Assembly (NCBI GenBank): GCA_030596125.1
Contig: JAUVKT010000005.1
Span: 1-57,773, forward strand
Direction of reading: 5' to 3'
From: Bacteroidales bacterium
GTDB lineage: Bacteria; Bacteroidota; Bacteroidia; Bacteroidales; VadinHA17
DNA length: 57,773 nt
Within the stretch, counting starts at the first letter, position 1. Every line of letters starts with the position of its first letter. Position numbers and translations under genes: made by a program. The notes under the pieces were generated by a model. The model worked only from the letters and a program-made list of their open reading frames with translations, searched no databases and was not told where the DNA came from. Below are positions 25,811 through 35,886 of this stretch, piece after piece.

Positions 25811-27577
25811 TTATTTAACGTAATAAACTTCTTCAATGATTTTTATATACTTTTTCTTCAATACATTTCTTTTTAATTTAAGTGTAGGCGACATTTCACC
25901 TGACTCAGGCCCCCATGTGTCGGGAATTAGCCTGAACCTTTTTATCTGCTCATGATCACCAAGAGATTTATTCATCTCGTTTACCTCTTTTGAGAATCTT
26001 GCAATTACATCTTTATTCTGAACCAGATCAACGTTATTTTCATACTGTATCTTGTGTAATGAACACCAGTCATGCACAAATGTGAAATTGGGCATAATGA
26101 TGGCTGATGCAAATTTTTCATTTTCTCCGATGACCATTGCCTGCTCAACAAACAGAGACTCTTTGATCTTGTTTTCTAACATTTGGGGTGCAATATATTT
26201 ACCCGATGAAAGTTTAAATATTTCCTTTTTCCTGTCTGTTATTTTAAGAAACCTGCCTTCCAAAATTGTACCGATATCTCCTGTATGTATCCATCCGTCT
26301 TTCAGTATTTCATCGGTCAGATCAGGTGCTTTATAATAGCCTATCATTGTGTGTGGACCTTTTGTGAGAATCTCACCATCGTTGGCAATTTTAATCTCAA
26401 CACCAGGAATAGCCGGCCCTACAGTTCCAAACCTTACATCCTTAGCTTTGAAAGGGTTAACAGAAATAACCGGAGATGTTTCTGTTAAACCGTAACCTTC
26501 AATAATTGGAAGTCCGGCTGCCCAGAAAATTCGTGCAAGCCTGATTTGAAGGGCAGCACTACCTGAAACCATAAGTTTAACACCACCAAGGGCTGCCTGC
26601 CATTTGCTGAAGATTAATTTTCTGGCTATTTTAAGCTTAAACATGTAAAAAGCACTTTTGCCGGTTAACTCATATCTATTACCAAGGTTAACTGCCCAGA
26701 AGAAAAGTTGCTTTTTTATACCTGTCAGGTTTTTACCTTTGTTTATGATACTGTCATATATTTTTTCCAGAAGCCGGGGTACTGCAGTCATTATTTCCGG
26801 GTTTACCTCTTTTATCAGTTCGGTTATCATACCCATATTTTCGACGTATGAAATACTGATTCCCTTGTAATAGAAATGGTAGTTTACCATTCTTTCATAT
26901 ACATGGCAAAGAGGAAGAAAACTCATTGCTTTGTCACCATACCCAAAAGGATGTATATCATTAATGGATTTAAAGTTGCTAACAAGATTATTGTGTGATA
27001 ACATAACGCCCTTTGGCTGGCCTGTTGTTCCTGATGTATAAATAATAGTAAGCAGGTCTTCGGGTTTAATAGAATCCCCGATCTTCATTACCTCCTCTTT
27101 GAATTTATCTTCGCTTTTCTTTCCCTCTTCAATAAGTTCATCGAATTTTTTCAACCCTTCAACTTCATCAAAGGAATATACATTTTTAATCTCCTTAATA
27201 TTGGCAATAGCATCATTTACCCTCTTGTAAATAGAGCTGTTTGAAACGATAACAACCTGAACTTCGGCATGTCTGAGAATATAATCATACTCCTCAGCTC
27301 CGATAGTCGGGTAGATAGGAACATGTATCATTCCCGCTTTTGCCAGTCCCATATCGACAAAATTCCATTCCGGGCGGTTTCCTGTTATTGTTGCGACTTT
27401 ATCGCCTTTTTTTAATCCAAGCGACATCAAACCGTAACTAACCCAGTTTGAGTAGTCCCTTACATCTTCTGTTGAATAGTCAATCCACTCTTTACCGATC
27501 TTTCCGGAAAGGGCAGCTTTCCTGGGATATTTCTCAATATTCCAGTCAATAATGTCGAATGTTCTTGTTACTTCCAT
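25811..27577 (-). CDS. Long-chain fatty acid--CoA ligase (AMP-dependent synthetase)
   Basis: LLTIIYTSGTTGQPKGVMLSHNNLV; EGYGLTETSPVISVN; GWIHTGDIGTI...ITDRKKEIFKLSSGKYIAPQ. Confidence 0.95.
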   Translation of the reverse strand: MEVTRTFDIIDWNIEKYPRKAALSGKIGKEWIDYSTEDVRDYSNWVSYGLMSLGLKKGDKVATITGNRPEWNFVDMGLAKAGMIHVPIYPTIGAEEYDYILRHAEVQVVIVSNSSIYKRVNDAIANIKEIKNVYSFDEVEGLKKFDELIEEGKKSEDKFKEEVMKIGDSIKPEDLLTIIYTSGTTGQPKGVMLSHNNLVSNFKSINDIHPFGYGDKAMSFLPLCHVYERMVNYHFYYKGISISYVENMGMITELIKEVNPEIMTAVPRLLEKIYDSIINKGKNLTGIKKQLFFWAVNLGNRYELTGKSAFYMFKLKIARKLIFSKWQAALGGVKLMVSGSAALQIRLARIFWAAGLPIIEGYGLTETSPVISVNPFKAKDVRFGTVGPAIPGVEIKIANDGEILTKGPHTMIGYYKAPDLTDEILKDGWIHTGDIGTILEGRFLKITDRKKEIFKLSSGKYIAPQMLENKIKESLFVEQAMVIGENEKFASAIIMPNFTFVHDWCSLHKIQYENNVDLVQNKDVIARFSKEVNEMNKSLGDHEQIKRFRLIPDTWGPESGEMSPTLKLKRNVLKKKYIKIIEEVYYVK

Positions 27578-27670
27578 TAGTTCAAATATTTATTTGGGCA
27601 ATTGTACTAATTTTTTTCGAACAAATAAAATTAATTATTCTTCAGAGAATGATTTATGGACTAAGTGATT

Positions 27671-27689
27671 GTATTACAGTGTGTAATAC
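27671..27689. promoter_or_regulatory. Perfect 7-5-7 inverted repeat upstream of the acyl-CoA ligase gene (candidate operator)
   Basis: GTATTAC-AGTGT-GTAATAC, 94 nt upstream of the ATG at 27577. Confidence 0.4.
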
Positions 27690-27749
27690 TGACAGATATA
27701 CAGTAGTGTTTTCGACCGTTTTTAAAAACAGGTCTATGAAACCGTATTC

Positions 27750-30380
27750 TTAAAGGTTATTAACGATTTCTTTTATTTTTTTGAGGGCTGCACCGATACC
27801 TTCCGGATTATTGCCTCCTGCTGTTGCAAGAAATGGTTGTCCACCACCACCACCGTTTATCTCCCTGGCTGCCTCCCTGATTATTGTACCTGCATTCAGC
27901 TTTCTATCCCTTATCAGATCGTCACTGACCATAACTACCAGATTGGCTTTCCCATTCTGTTCAGTTCCTGCTGCAAAAAGTACACTTTCACCTGTTTCGC
28001 GTACTCTGGATGCGATTGATTTCAGCATATCAACAGAGGTAGCTTTAATATGGCCGGTTACTACGGTGATACCATTAATTACCTCACTTCGTTCCATCAG
28101 TTGAGTTTTAAAGATCAAAGCCGCTTCGGCTTCCAACTGTTCTACTGTTTTTTTTAAAGTTGAATTCTCAGAAATAAGTCTGCTTACAGCATCAGGAAGG
28201 TTTCCTGCCGGTCCTACTAATTCTTTTATCTTTTCAAGTGTATCGAGTTTATTACCAAGGTATTCAAATGCCGTTGCAGATGTAATAGCTTCAATTCTTC
28301 TTACTCCGGCAGCAACACCACTTTCTGAAATAATTTTAAAAAGACCGATATTCCCGGTTGATTTGACATGTGTTCCTCCGCACAGTTCAACAGATTTCCC
28401 AAATGTGATAACTCTGACCCTGTTGTCATATTTTTCCCCAAACAGCGCTATGGCACCTTTATCAAGAGCCTCTTCCATAGATATATTATTAAGTATATCG
28501 GCAGATAAATCTTCCCTGATCATACTGTTTACCAGTTTTTCTATGTTTTTCAGCTCCCCGGGGGTTAATTTTTGAAAGTGGCTGAAGTCAAATCTTAATT
28601 TCTCATGGTTAACAAGCGAACCTTTCTGTTCGACATGGGTGCCCAGAACTTCACGGAGTGCATAATGGAGCAGATGTGTTGCACTGTGGTTATATGCAGT
28701 ATAGTGCCTTTTCTGCCTGTCTGCAATTGCAGTAAACCCGGCTTTCGGCTCAACCGGAATTTTGTGTGTAATATGTAAGTTGAGGTTATTCTCTTTAATA
28801 GTATCGGTAACCGGTATCTTTTCAGAATCATTGAATATATATCCTGTATCACCTGCCTGTCCACCCGACTCTGCATAGAAAGGGCTGCTGTTAAAAACTA
28901 ACTGGTAAATATCTTTTCCTTTTGTTCTGACTTTCCTGTATTTGGTTATCTCTATGTTACCTGTAGTATCTTCGTAACCGGTAAATACAAATGAAGTATC
29001 ATCTTTTAGTATGATCCATTCTTCTGTCTCCTTAATAGCATCAGCTCTGGATCTGTCTCTCTGTTTTTTCATTTCCTGCTCAAATGCTGCAATATCTACC
29101 TCTATCTTATTTTCTTTCAGAATAAGCTGAGTAAGATCGAGGGGAAACCCGTATGTGTCGTAGAGTGTAAATGCATCAGATCCGTTAAAAATTCGATTTT
29201 TACTTTTTTTAAGTTCAGTGAGTTTCTTCTCAATCAGTTTTATCCCTTTCCCAAGAGTGTTAAGAAATGTTTTTTCTTCCTGAAGTATTACCTGGGTTAT
29301 ATGTTTTTCCTGGTGGCTTAATTCGCTGAATGTATCTCCCATAATGTTAATCAATACAGGAACAAGTTTGTAGATAAAAGGATCATTGCAGGACAGGTAG
29401 GTGTAGCCATATCTGATTGCCCGCCTGAGGATTCTACGGATCACATAGCCAGCTTTATTATTTGACGGCATTTGCCCGTCTGCAATAGAAAACGAAACAG
29501 CCCTGAGATGATCGGCCACAACCCTCATAGCTATATCACTGTCATTCTTTTTTCCATAGGTTAATCCGGTTATAGCCGCAATCTCTTTAATGATGGTTTG
29601 AAAAACATCAGTGTCATAACTTGAAGTTTTACCCTGCGTAACCATACATAGTCTTTCGAAGCCCATCCCTGTGTCAACATGCTTCTGTGGCAGAAGTTCC
29701 AGGGCTCCATCCTGTTTCCTGTTGTACTGAATAAAAACCAGGTTCCATATCTCAATAACCAGAGGATGATCTTTGTTAACGAGTTGATGACCCGGGGTAG
29801 CGGCCCTTTCGTTATCGCTTCGCATGTCAATATGTATCTCAGAACATGGTCCGCACGGACCGGTATCTCCCATTTCCCAGAAGTTATCTTTTTTTGATCC
29901 GTTTATTATCCTGTTTTCGGGATCATTAAAACACTTTCCCCAGTATCCTGCAGATTCGTCATCCCTTTCAATATCTTCATCTTTGTTCCCTTCAAAAACC
30001 GTTACATAAATTCTATCGGCTGGAATATTCAATGCTGAGGTCAGAAATTCCCAACCCCATTCAATAGCCTCTTTTTTAAAGTAATCTCCGAAAGACCAGT
30101 TTCCCAACATTTCAAACATGGTATGATGGTATGTATCGTGTCCGACTTCTTCAAGATCATTATGTTTGCCAGACACCCTTAAACATTTCTGAGTATTTGC
30201 AACACGTTTATATTCAGCGGCTTGGTGTCCAAGGAAAATGTCTTTAAACTGGTTCATACCTGCATTTGTGAACATCAGGGTTGGATCATTCTTTATGATC
30301 ATAGGCGCTGATGATACAATCTGGTGATGTTTTGATTTAAAGAAATTAAAAAAAGCCTCTCTTAGTTCTTTTGAGTTCAT
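27750..30380 (-). CDS. alaS: Alanine--tRNA ligase
   Basis: MNSKELREAFFNFFKSKHHQIVSSAPMI.NDPTLMFTNAGMNQFKDIFLG; C-terminal GGGGGQPFLATAGG. Confidence 0.99.
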   Translation of the reverse strand: MNSKELREAFFNFFKSKHHQIVSSAPMIIKNDPTLMFTNAGMNQFKDIFLGHQAAEYKRVANTQKCLRVSGKHNDLEEVGHDTYHHTMFEMLGNWSFGDYFKKEAIEWGWEFLTSALNIPADRIYVTVFEGNKDEDIERDDESAGYWGKCFNDPENRIINGSKKDNFWEMGDTGPCGPCSEIHIDMRSDNERAATPGHQLVNKDHPLVIEIWNLVFIQYNRKQDGALELLPQKHVDTGMGFERLCMVTQGKTSSYDTDVFQTIIKEIAAITGLTYGKKNDSDIAMRVVADHLRAVSFSIADGQMPSNNKAGYVIRRILRRAIRYGYTYLSCNDPFIYKLVPVLINIMGDTFSELSHQEKHITQVILQEEKTFLNTLGKGIKLIEKKLTELKKSKNRIFNGSDAFTLYDTYGFPLDLTQLILKENKIEVDIAAFEQEMKKQRDRSRADAIKETEEWIILKDDTSFVFTGYEDTTGNIEITKYRKVRTKGKDIYQLVFNSSPFYAESGGQAGDTGYIFNDSEKIPVTDTIKENNLNLHITHKIPVEPKAGFTAIADRQKRHYTAYNHSATHLLHYALREVLGTHVEQKGSLVNHEKLRFDFSHFQKLTPGELKNIEKLVNSMIREDLSADILNNISMEEALDKGAIALFGEKYDNRVRVITFGKSVELCGGTHVKSTGNIGLFKIISESGVAAGVRRIEAITSATAFEYLGNKLDTLEKIKELVGPAGNLPDAVSRLISENSTLKKTVEQLEAEAALIFKTQLMERSEVINGITVVTGHIKATSVDMLKSIASRVRETGESVLFAAGTEQNGKANLVVMVSDDLIRDRKLNAGTIIREAAREINGGGGGQPFLATAGGNNPEGIGAALKKIKEIVNNL

Positions 30381-30441
30381 AGTAATCGTACTTCTGTGAT
30401 AATGATCTGTTAAGTGGTTTGTAAAATTAGTTTATTTAATT

Positions 30442-30449
30442 TAAATTTG
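30442..30449 (+). promoter_or_regulatory. Bacteroidota promoter (TTG at 30419-30421, 20-nt spacer, TAAATTTG)
   Basis: Matches TTG-N(17-23)-TAnnTTTG; lies inside the ORF-track call starting at 30414. Confidence 0.6.
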
Positions 30450-30482
30450 CTTCCCAAGTCGTTAAAAAACCAGATTAAAACC

Positions 30483-31445
30483 TTGATATTAAGGAAGAAA
30501 TATTTACTAGATAAGGAAAAATTACTTTACAGGCAGGTAAGACTAAGCTTCAGGGAAAAATTGGTAAGAATATTTTTCGGATTAGTCTTGTCCCTTGTAT
30601 TGGCAACCTTTTATGGCATAGGTTTTAAGAATCTGTTTGGATCACCCAAAGAGAAAATGCTGGAGGCTCAGGTAGAAGAGTTGAGATACAAGTACTCTCT
30701 GCTTGTGGAAGATTTTAATATCATTGATAAGAGTCTTGTTGGGATTGTCGGTGCTGAGGATAATATTTTCAGGCCGGTACTGGATATGGAGACACTTACT
30801 GAGTCATTCAGGCAGACCGGAGCAGGGGGGTCAAAAAAATATGAGGAGCTTGAGGGATATGAGAATTCAGCAATTATGATTTCTGCTACCCGCTATCTGG
30901 ATGAACTGATAAGACGAACCTATGTGCAATCAAAATCGTTCGAGGAGATCATTCCGGTAGCTGAAGACTGGAAGAACAGGATTGAGCATATCCCCTATAT
31001 TCGGCCTGTTAATGTAACAATACCCCTTGGAGATGGAATTAAGTTCAGGAATCATCCTGTACTTGGAATTTCCAGATGGCATTATGGTCAGGATTTTTCA
31101 GCCCCGCCGGGGACAAAGGTATATGCCACAGGATCGGGTCTGATTACTAAAGCAGCGTGGACACCTTATGGGTTTGGTAATCGTGTTGAAATTAACCATG
31201 GGTATGGGTTTAAGACAATTTATGGACATTTAAGCGGGTTTAATGTTGAGACCGGACAGGAGGTTCAAAGAGGTGATCTGATCGGCCTGTCAGGAAGTAC
31301 CGGCGTCTCTTCCGGTCCGCATTTGCATTACGAGATACATTATAATGGAAAAGTTCAGAATCCGCTTTATTTCTTTGACGACAACATTACCATGACAGAG
31401 TATAACAGTATGATAAATGCTCTTATCTGTGATACCCTTCGTTAA
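30483..31445 (+). CDS. M23 family metallopeptidase, membrane-anchored (copy 1), probable TTG start
   Basis: HPVLGISRWHYGQDFSAPPGTKVYATGSGLI; GHLSGFNVETGQEVQRGDLIGLSGSTGVSSGPHLHYEIHYNG. In-frame TTG at 30483 gives MILRKKYLLDKEKLLYRQVRLSFREKL, colinear with copy 2. Confidence 0.88.
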   Translation: MILRKKYLLDKEKLLYRQVRLSFREKLVRIFFGLVLSLVLATFYGIGFKNLFGSPKEKMLEAQVEELRYKYSLLVEDFNIIDKSLVGIVGAEDNIFRPVLDMETLTESFRQTGAGGSKKYEELEGYENSAIMISATRYLDELIRRTYVQSKSFEEIIPVAEDWKNRIEHIPYIRPVNVTIPLGDGIKFRNHPVLGISRWHYGQDFSAPPGTKVYATGSGLITKAAWTPYGFGNRVEINHGYGFKTIYGHLSGFNVETGQEVQRGDLIGLSGSTGVSSGPHLHYEIHYNGKVQNPLYFFDDNITMTEYNSMINALICDTLR

Positions 31446-31518
31446 ACATTCGTTAATTTATTATGTTAATTTGTTGATAAGTGTGTAATTATCAGATATG
31501 TTATTTATAAATTAGTAC

Positions 31519-31526
31519 TATATTTG
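31519..31526 (+). promoter_or_regulatory. Bacteroidota -7 box TATATTTG upstream of the second M23 gene
   Basis: TATATTTG located 20 nt before the ATG at 31547. Confidence 0.5.
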
Positions 31527-31546
31527 CCTCGATTGCAGATAATATT

Positions 31547-32518
31547 ATGGCAAAAACAAAATATAAGTATAACCCTGATTCACTAAGTTTTGACAGGATA
31601 CGACTTAGCTATCGTGAGCGGTTTTTACGTTTCCTTGCCTATTTTGTCGGATCGCTGCTCCTTGCAGGTCTCTATGGAGGTATCTTTACCTACCTGATTG
31701 ACTCTCCAAAGGAGAAAGCCCTGAAACGTGAAATCTCGCAACTGGATTTACAGTATGAACTTATGAATCGTGAGATGAACAAGGTTGAAAAAGTATTATT
31801 GCATCTCCAGGAGACAGATGATAATCTTTATCGTACGATTTTTGAGGCAGAGCCAATCTCTACATCACTCAGAGAGGGAGGTATTGGGGGTGTTAACAGG
31901 TATAAAGAGCTGGAGGGGTATAAAAATTCCACTGTTGTGATTGAAACAGCTTCGAGGCTGGATAAAATATTGAAAAAAGTTTATGTTCAGTCAAAATCAT
32001 TTGACGACCTGATTATACTTGCAAGCGAAAAAGAGGATATGCTGAGAAGAATACCTGCTATTATGCCTATCAGCAACAAAGATCTTAAAAGGACTGCTTC
32101 GGGATGGGGGTACAGAATTCATCCAATATATAAAATAAGGAAGTTTCATTATGGTATGGATTTTACCGCTCCTACTGGCACGGATATTTATGCTACCGGT
32201 GACGGGAAAATATACCGTGTAATATCATCGCAGAGAGGACTTGGAAAACATATTATTATTGATCATGGATATGGCTATTCGACTGTTTATGCCCATATGA
32301 ACGGTTTTAATGTCCGAAAAGGTCAGAAAGTTAAAAGGGGAGATGTAATAGGCTTTGTAGGAAGTACAGGTTTGTCTACAGCACCCCACCTGCATTATGA
32401 GGTAAAACTTAATGGCAAACACATCGATCCGGCTAACTATTTTTTCAATGATCTTACTCCCGACGAGTATGACAGGATGATTATTTTAGCAATGAAGAGC
32501 GGACAATCATTTGATTAA
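31547..32518 (+). CDS. M23 family metallopeptidase, membrane-anchored (copy 2)
   Basis: HPIYKIRKFHYGMDFTAPTGTDIYATGDGKI; GHMNGF-like YAHMNGFNVRKGQKVKRGDVIGFVGSTGLSTAPHLHYEV. Confidence 0.93.
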   Translation: MAKTKYKYNPDSLSFDRIRLSYRERFLRFLAYFVGSLLLAGLYGGIFTYLIDSPKEKALKREISQLDLQYELMNREMNKVEKVLLHLQETDDNLYRTIFEAEPISTSLREGGIGGVNRYKELEGYKNSTVVIETASRLDKILKKVYVQSKSFDDLIILASEKEDMLRRIPAIMPISNKDLKRTASGWGYRIHPIYKIRKFHYGMDFTAPTGTDIYATGDGKIYRVISSQRGLGKHIIIDHGYGYSTVYAHMNGFNVRKGQKVKRGDVIGFVGSTGLSTAPHLHYEVKLNGKHIDPANYFFNDLTPDEYDRMIILAMKSGQSFD

Positions 32519-32532
32519 AATAATATCTCTTA

Positions 32533-33615
32533 ATGCATCACCTCCTGCTTGCCAGATCAATTATTATTATTCTATTATTATCAGTTCTTCTGCCATTTTC
32601 TTTTGGGCAGGGAAGTGATATTGATACGCTGAATAGTGAGAAAGAGATTGTGATTACCGCTGTCGGGGATATAATGTTAGGCACTGCTTTTCCGTCTGGT
32701 GAATATCTTCCGCCTTATGATAACCCTTATCCCCTTATGGAGTCAGTATTCCCGCTTCTGGATGGTTCGGATATTCTGTTTGGCAACCTGGAGGGACCCT
32801 TTTCAGGAGACGAGAAACTGGTGAAAAGATGCAGGGATACTACCAAATGCTATGCATTCAGGATGCCTGAACATTATGCTGCAGTACTTGATTCTGCAGG
32901 TTTCAATATATTAAGCCTTGCCAATAATCATATAATGGATTTTGGATCAGAAGGGCTGAATAATACGGCAAGGATACTCGACTCCCTTGATATTAAATTT
33001 GCCGGTCCGGATAAATATCCGTTTTCAATATTTACAATTGATTCGGTGAAATATGGATTTTGTGCTTTCTCCCCCAACAAAGGGACACTTAACATTACCG
33101 ATACCATTTTGGCCAAAAAGGTTGTAAGAATGCTTGATGACACATGTGATATTGTAATAGTTTCATTTCATGGTGGAGCAGAAGGGGCAGAGCATCAGTA
33201 TGTCACACGTAAGGAGGAGTTATTCTACGGAGAGAATCGCGGTAATGTTTACAGGTTTGCCCATATGGTTATCGATAATGGTGCAGATGTTGTATTAGGC
33301 CATGGTCCGCATGTGACCCGGGCAATTGAAGTATACCGCGACAGATTTATCGCTTACAGCCTTGGTAATTTCTGTACTTACAGGAGATTCAATATTTCAG
33401 GGCCAAACGGGTATGCCCCGGTGATTAAGGTAAATACCAATATATTTGGTAAATTTATAAAAGCATTAGTATTGCCTGTTTATCATAATAGTTACGGGCA
33501 TGTTAAATCCGATCCGAACAGAAGAGCAATAATCAGGTTACAGCAACTTGTTATATCGGATTTCCCTGAGTCGGTAGTGTTAATTACAGATGACGGATTG
33601 ATTAAATTAAAATGA
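32533..33615 (+). CDS. CapA family protein (PGA_cap metallophosphatase fold)
   Basis: AVGDIMLG...; LFGNLEGPFS; ILSLANNHIMDFGSEGL; VVLGHGPHVTRAIEVYRDRFIAYSLGNF. Confidence 0.92.
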   Translation: MHHLLLARSIIIILLLSVLLPFSFGQGSDIDTLNSEKEIVITAVGDIMLGTAFPSGEYLPPYDNPYPLMESVFPLLDGSDILFGNLEGPFSGDEKLVKRCRDTTKCYAFRMPEHYAAVLDSAGFNILSLANNHIMDFGSEGLNNTARILDSLDIKFAGPDKYPFSIFTIDSVKYGFCAFSPNKGTLNITDTILAKKVVRMLDDTCDIVIVSFHGGAEGAEHQYVTRKEELFYGENRGNVYRFAHMVIDNGADVVLGHGPHVTRAIEVYRDRFIAYSLGNFCTYRRFNISGPNGYAPVIKVNTNIFGKFIKALVLPVYHNSYGHVKSDPNRRAIIRLQQLVISDFPESVVLITDDGLIKLK

Positions 33616-33956
33616 TAATTATGAGCGGACATGAAGAGAAAAGAGAAAAACTTTTTTATTCTATCGGTGAAGTAGCTGACATGCTGGGAGAACAAACCTC
33701 TGCTGTAAGATACTGGGAGAAGGAGTTTGATATTATCAAACCTCGAAAAAATAAGAAAGGTAACAGACTTTTTACTCCGTCAGATGTAGATAATCTTAAG
33801 ATAATACATTACCTGTTAAAGAAAAGGGGCATGACAATTGCCGGTGTGAAAAAGAAAATGTCAGATAATCCTCAGGATGTCAGAAATAATCATAAAGTGA
33901 TTGAATCATTGCAACGTATAAAGGATACACTGATAGATATCAGGGATAACAGGTAA
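33612..33956 (+). CDS. MerR family transcriptional regulator
   Basis: YSIGEVADMLGEQTSAVRYWEKEFDIIKPRKNKKGNRLFTPSDVDNLKII. Confidence 0.93.
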   Translation: MIIMSGHEEKREKLFYSIGEVADMLGEQTSAVRYWEKEFDIIKPRKNKKGNRLFTPSDVDNLKIIHYLLKKRGMTIAGVKKKMSDNPQDVRNNHKVIESLQRIKDTLIDIRDNR

Positions 33957-33966
33957 AAAACAGATT

Positions 33967-35061
33967 ATGACAGTAGAAGAAATTTCAGGACATCTTTCGT
34001 CGGTAATCCCTGTTTCATACAAGGAGCCATATGATAATACAGGTCTTATTGTTGGAGATCCCGGGTGTGAGATCGATAATCTTATCCTTTCCGTTGATGT
34101 GACCGATGAGGTAATGGATGAGGCTATTAAATCGGGTGCAGGCATGATCGTCTCACACCATCCTCTGATTTTCGGCGGACTTAAGAAGCTGACAGGGTCG
34201 TCATTTGTCGAAAGAATTGTAACAAAGGCTATTAAGAATGATATAGCATTGTATGCTGCACACACTAATCTTGATGTAATACCCGGAGGAGTTAGTTACA
34301 GGATGGCAAAAAAGTTAAACCTTAAGAATGTTACTCCCCTGGTGCCTATGGAAGGGAATCTTGTTAAGATAATAGTTTTTGTTCCTGAATCAGATGCAGA
34401 GAAAGTAAGAAATGCCATGTTTAATGCCGGTGGCGGTACAATTGGTAATTATGATCACTGTAGTTTCAACTCTGATGGTTATGGCACATTCAGGGCAGGA
34501 GAGGGGACAAACCCATATACGGGAATCATTGGCCTGGATCACCAGGAGAAAGAGGTGCGTATCGAAATGATAGTTCCTGATCACCATAAATCCGGAGTCC
34601 TGCAGGCAATGACAGGCGCTCACCCCTACGAAGAGGTCGCATATGATATTTACCGCCTCGAAAATCTGATGCCCGGGGCCGGCATGGGTGTTATTGGTGA
34701 TTTAAATGAACCTATGGATGAAAAACCCTTTATTGAATCCCTGGTATCTGTATTTGATTCAGCAGGATTGAAGCATAGTAATTTTACCGGTGAAAAAATT
34801 TCCAGAGTGGCACTTTGTGGTGGTTCGGGAGCCTCCCTGATAAAGGATGCTCTACGATCTGACGCAAATATATTTGTAACAGCCGATGTTAAATACCACT
34901 CCTTTTTTGATGCAGATGGTAGAATGGTTATAGCAGATATCGGACACTATGAAAGTGAGAAATTTGCACTTGAAATTTTATATGAAATAATTACAAAAAA
35001 ATTCCCTAAATTTGCAATCCGATTTTCTAAAGTAAATACAAATCCGGTAAACTATTTTTAA
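33967..35061 (+). CDS. Nif3-like dinuclear metal center hexameric protein
   Basis: YDNTGLIVGDPGCEIDNLILSVDVTDEVMDEAIKSGAGMIVSHHPLIF; CGGSGASLIKDAL; ADIGHYESE. Confidence 0.95.
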   Translation: MTVEEISGHLSSVIPVSYKEPYDNTGLIVGDPGCEIDNLILSVDVTDEVMDEAIKSGAGMIVSHHPLIFGGLKKLTGSSFVERIVTKAIKNDIALYAAHTNLDVIPGGVSYRMAKKLNLKNVTPLVPMEGNLVKIIVFVPESDAEKVRNAMFNAGGGTIGNYDHCSFNSDGYGTFRAGEGTNPYTGIIGLDHQEKEVRIEMIVPDHHKSGVLQAMTGAHPYEEVAYDIYRLENLMPGAGMGVIGDLNEPMDEKPFIESLVSVFDSAGLKHSNFTGEKISRVALCGGSGASLIKDALRSDANIFVTADVKYHSFFDADGRMVIADIGHYESEKFALEILYEIITKKFPKFAIRFSKVNTNPVNYF

Positions 35062-35063
35062 GC

Positions 35064-35828
35064 ATGGCAAAAGTAAAAGCAAAGGTGAGCGAAAAAGAGA
35101 TGACCGTTGAGGAGAAGCTTCAAACTTTATTTAAACTTCAACTAGTAGATTCAGAGATAGATAAGATAAGAGTATTAAGAGGAGAACTGCCTCTTGAAGT
35201 CCAGGACCTGGAGGATGAAGTTGCAGGGTTAGAAACCCGAATTAATAAGTTGCAGGAGGAGACTAATGATATTGAGGGTGCTATATCAAAAAAGAATAAC
35301 GAAATAGTTGATTCGCTGGAGTCGATCAAAAAGTATGAGGATCAACAGAATAATGTCAGGAATAACCGGGAATATGACTCTCTTTCTAAGGAGATAGAAT
35401 ACCAGACCCTTGAGATTGAACTTTGTAATAAGAGGATAAAAGAGTTTACAGCCCGTAAAGAGGAGAAAGACAAAATCTTTAATGAGTCCAAAGGATCATT
35501 CGATGAGATGAAGGATGACCTTGGTACTAAAAAATCTGAACTTGATTCTATAGTTGCAGATACAAAAAAAGAGGAAGAGGTACTTATAAAGAAATCTGAA
35601 GGGATTGAGAGAATAATCGAGGAGCGACTTGTAACAGCATATAAAAAAATCAGGCAAAATGCCCGAAACGGACTCGCAATAGTTCCTGTCCAGAGAGATG
35701 CCTGTGGGGGTTGTTTTAACCAGATCCCACCACAGCGTCAACTGGATATTAAATCTAGAAAAAAGATCATTGTTTGTGAATATTGCGGTAGAATACTTGT
35801 TGACGATGAAATTATTGGCGAAGAATAA
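35064..35828 (+). CDS. Coiled-coil zinc-ribbon protein (C4-type, CT398-like)
   Basis: Long coiled-coil; C-terminal CGGCFNQIPPQRQLDIKSRKKIIVCEYCGRIL. Confidence 0.92.
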   Translation: MAKVKAKVSEKEMTVEEKLQTLFKLQLVDSEIDKIRVLRGELPLEVQDLEDEVAGLETRINKLQEETNDIEGAISKKNNEIVDSLESIKKYEDQQNNVRNNREYDSLSKEIEYQTLEIELCNKRIKEFTARKEEKDKIFNESKGSFDEMKDDLGTKKSELDSIVADTKKEEEVLIKKSEGIERIIEERLVTAYKKIRQNARNGLAIVPVQRDACGGCFNQIPPQRQLDIKSRKKIIVCEYCGRILVDDEIIGEE

Positions 35829-35850
35829 ACTTATATAGTATTACTCCACA

Positions 35851-35880
35851 AAGGGCTGCCATCTGTTGGGGCCCTTTTTT
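35851..35880 (+). terminator. Rho-independent terminator after the zinc-ribbon protein gene
   Basis: AAAGGGC (35851-35857) ... GCCCTTT (35872-35878) with inner CCA/TGG pairing and a T-tract. Confidence 0.8.
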
Positions 35881-35886
35881 ATTAGA

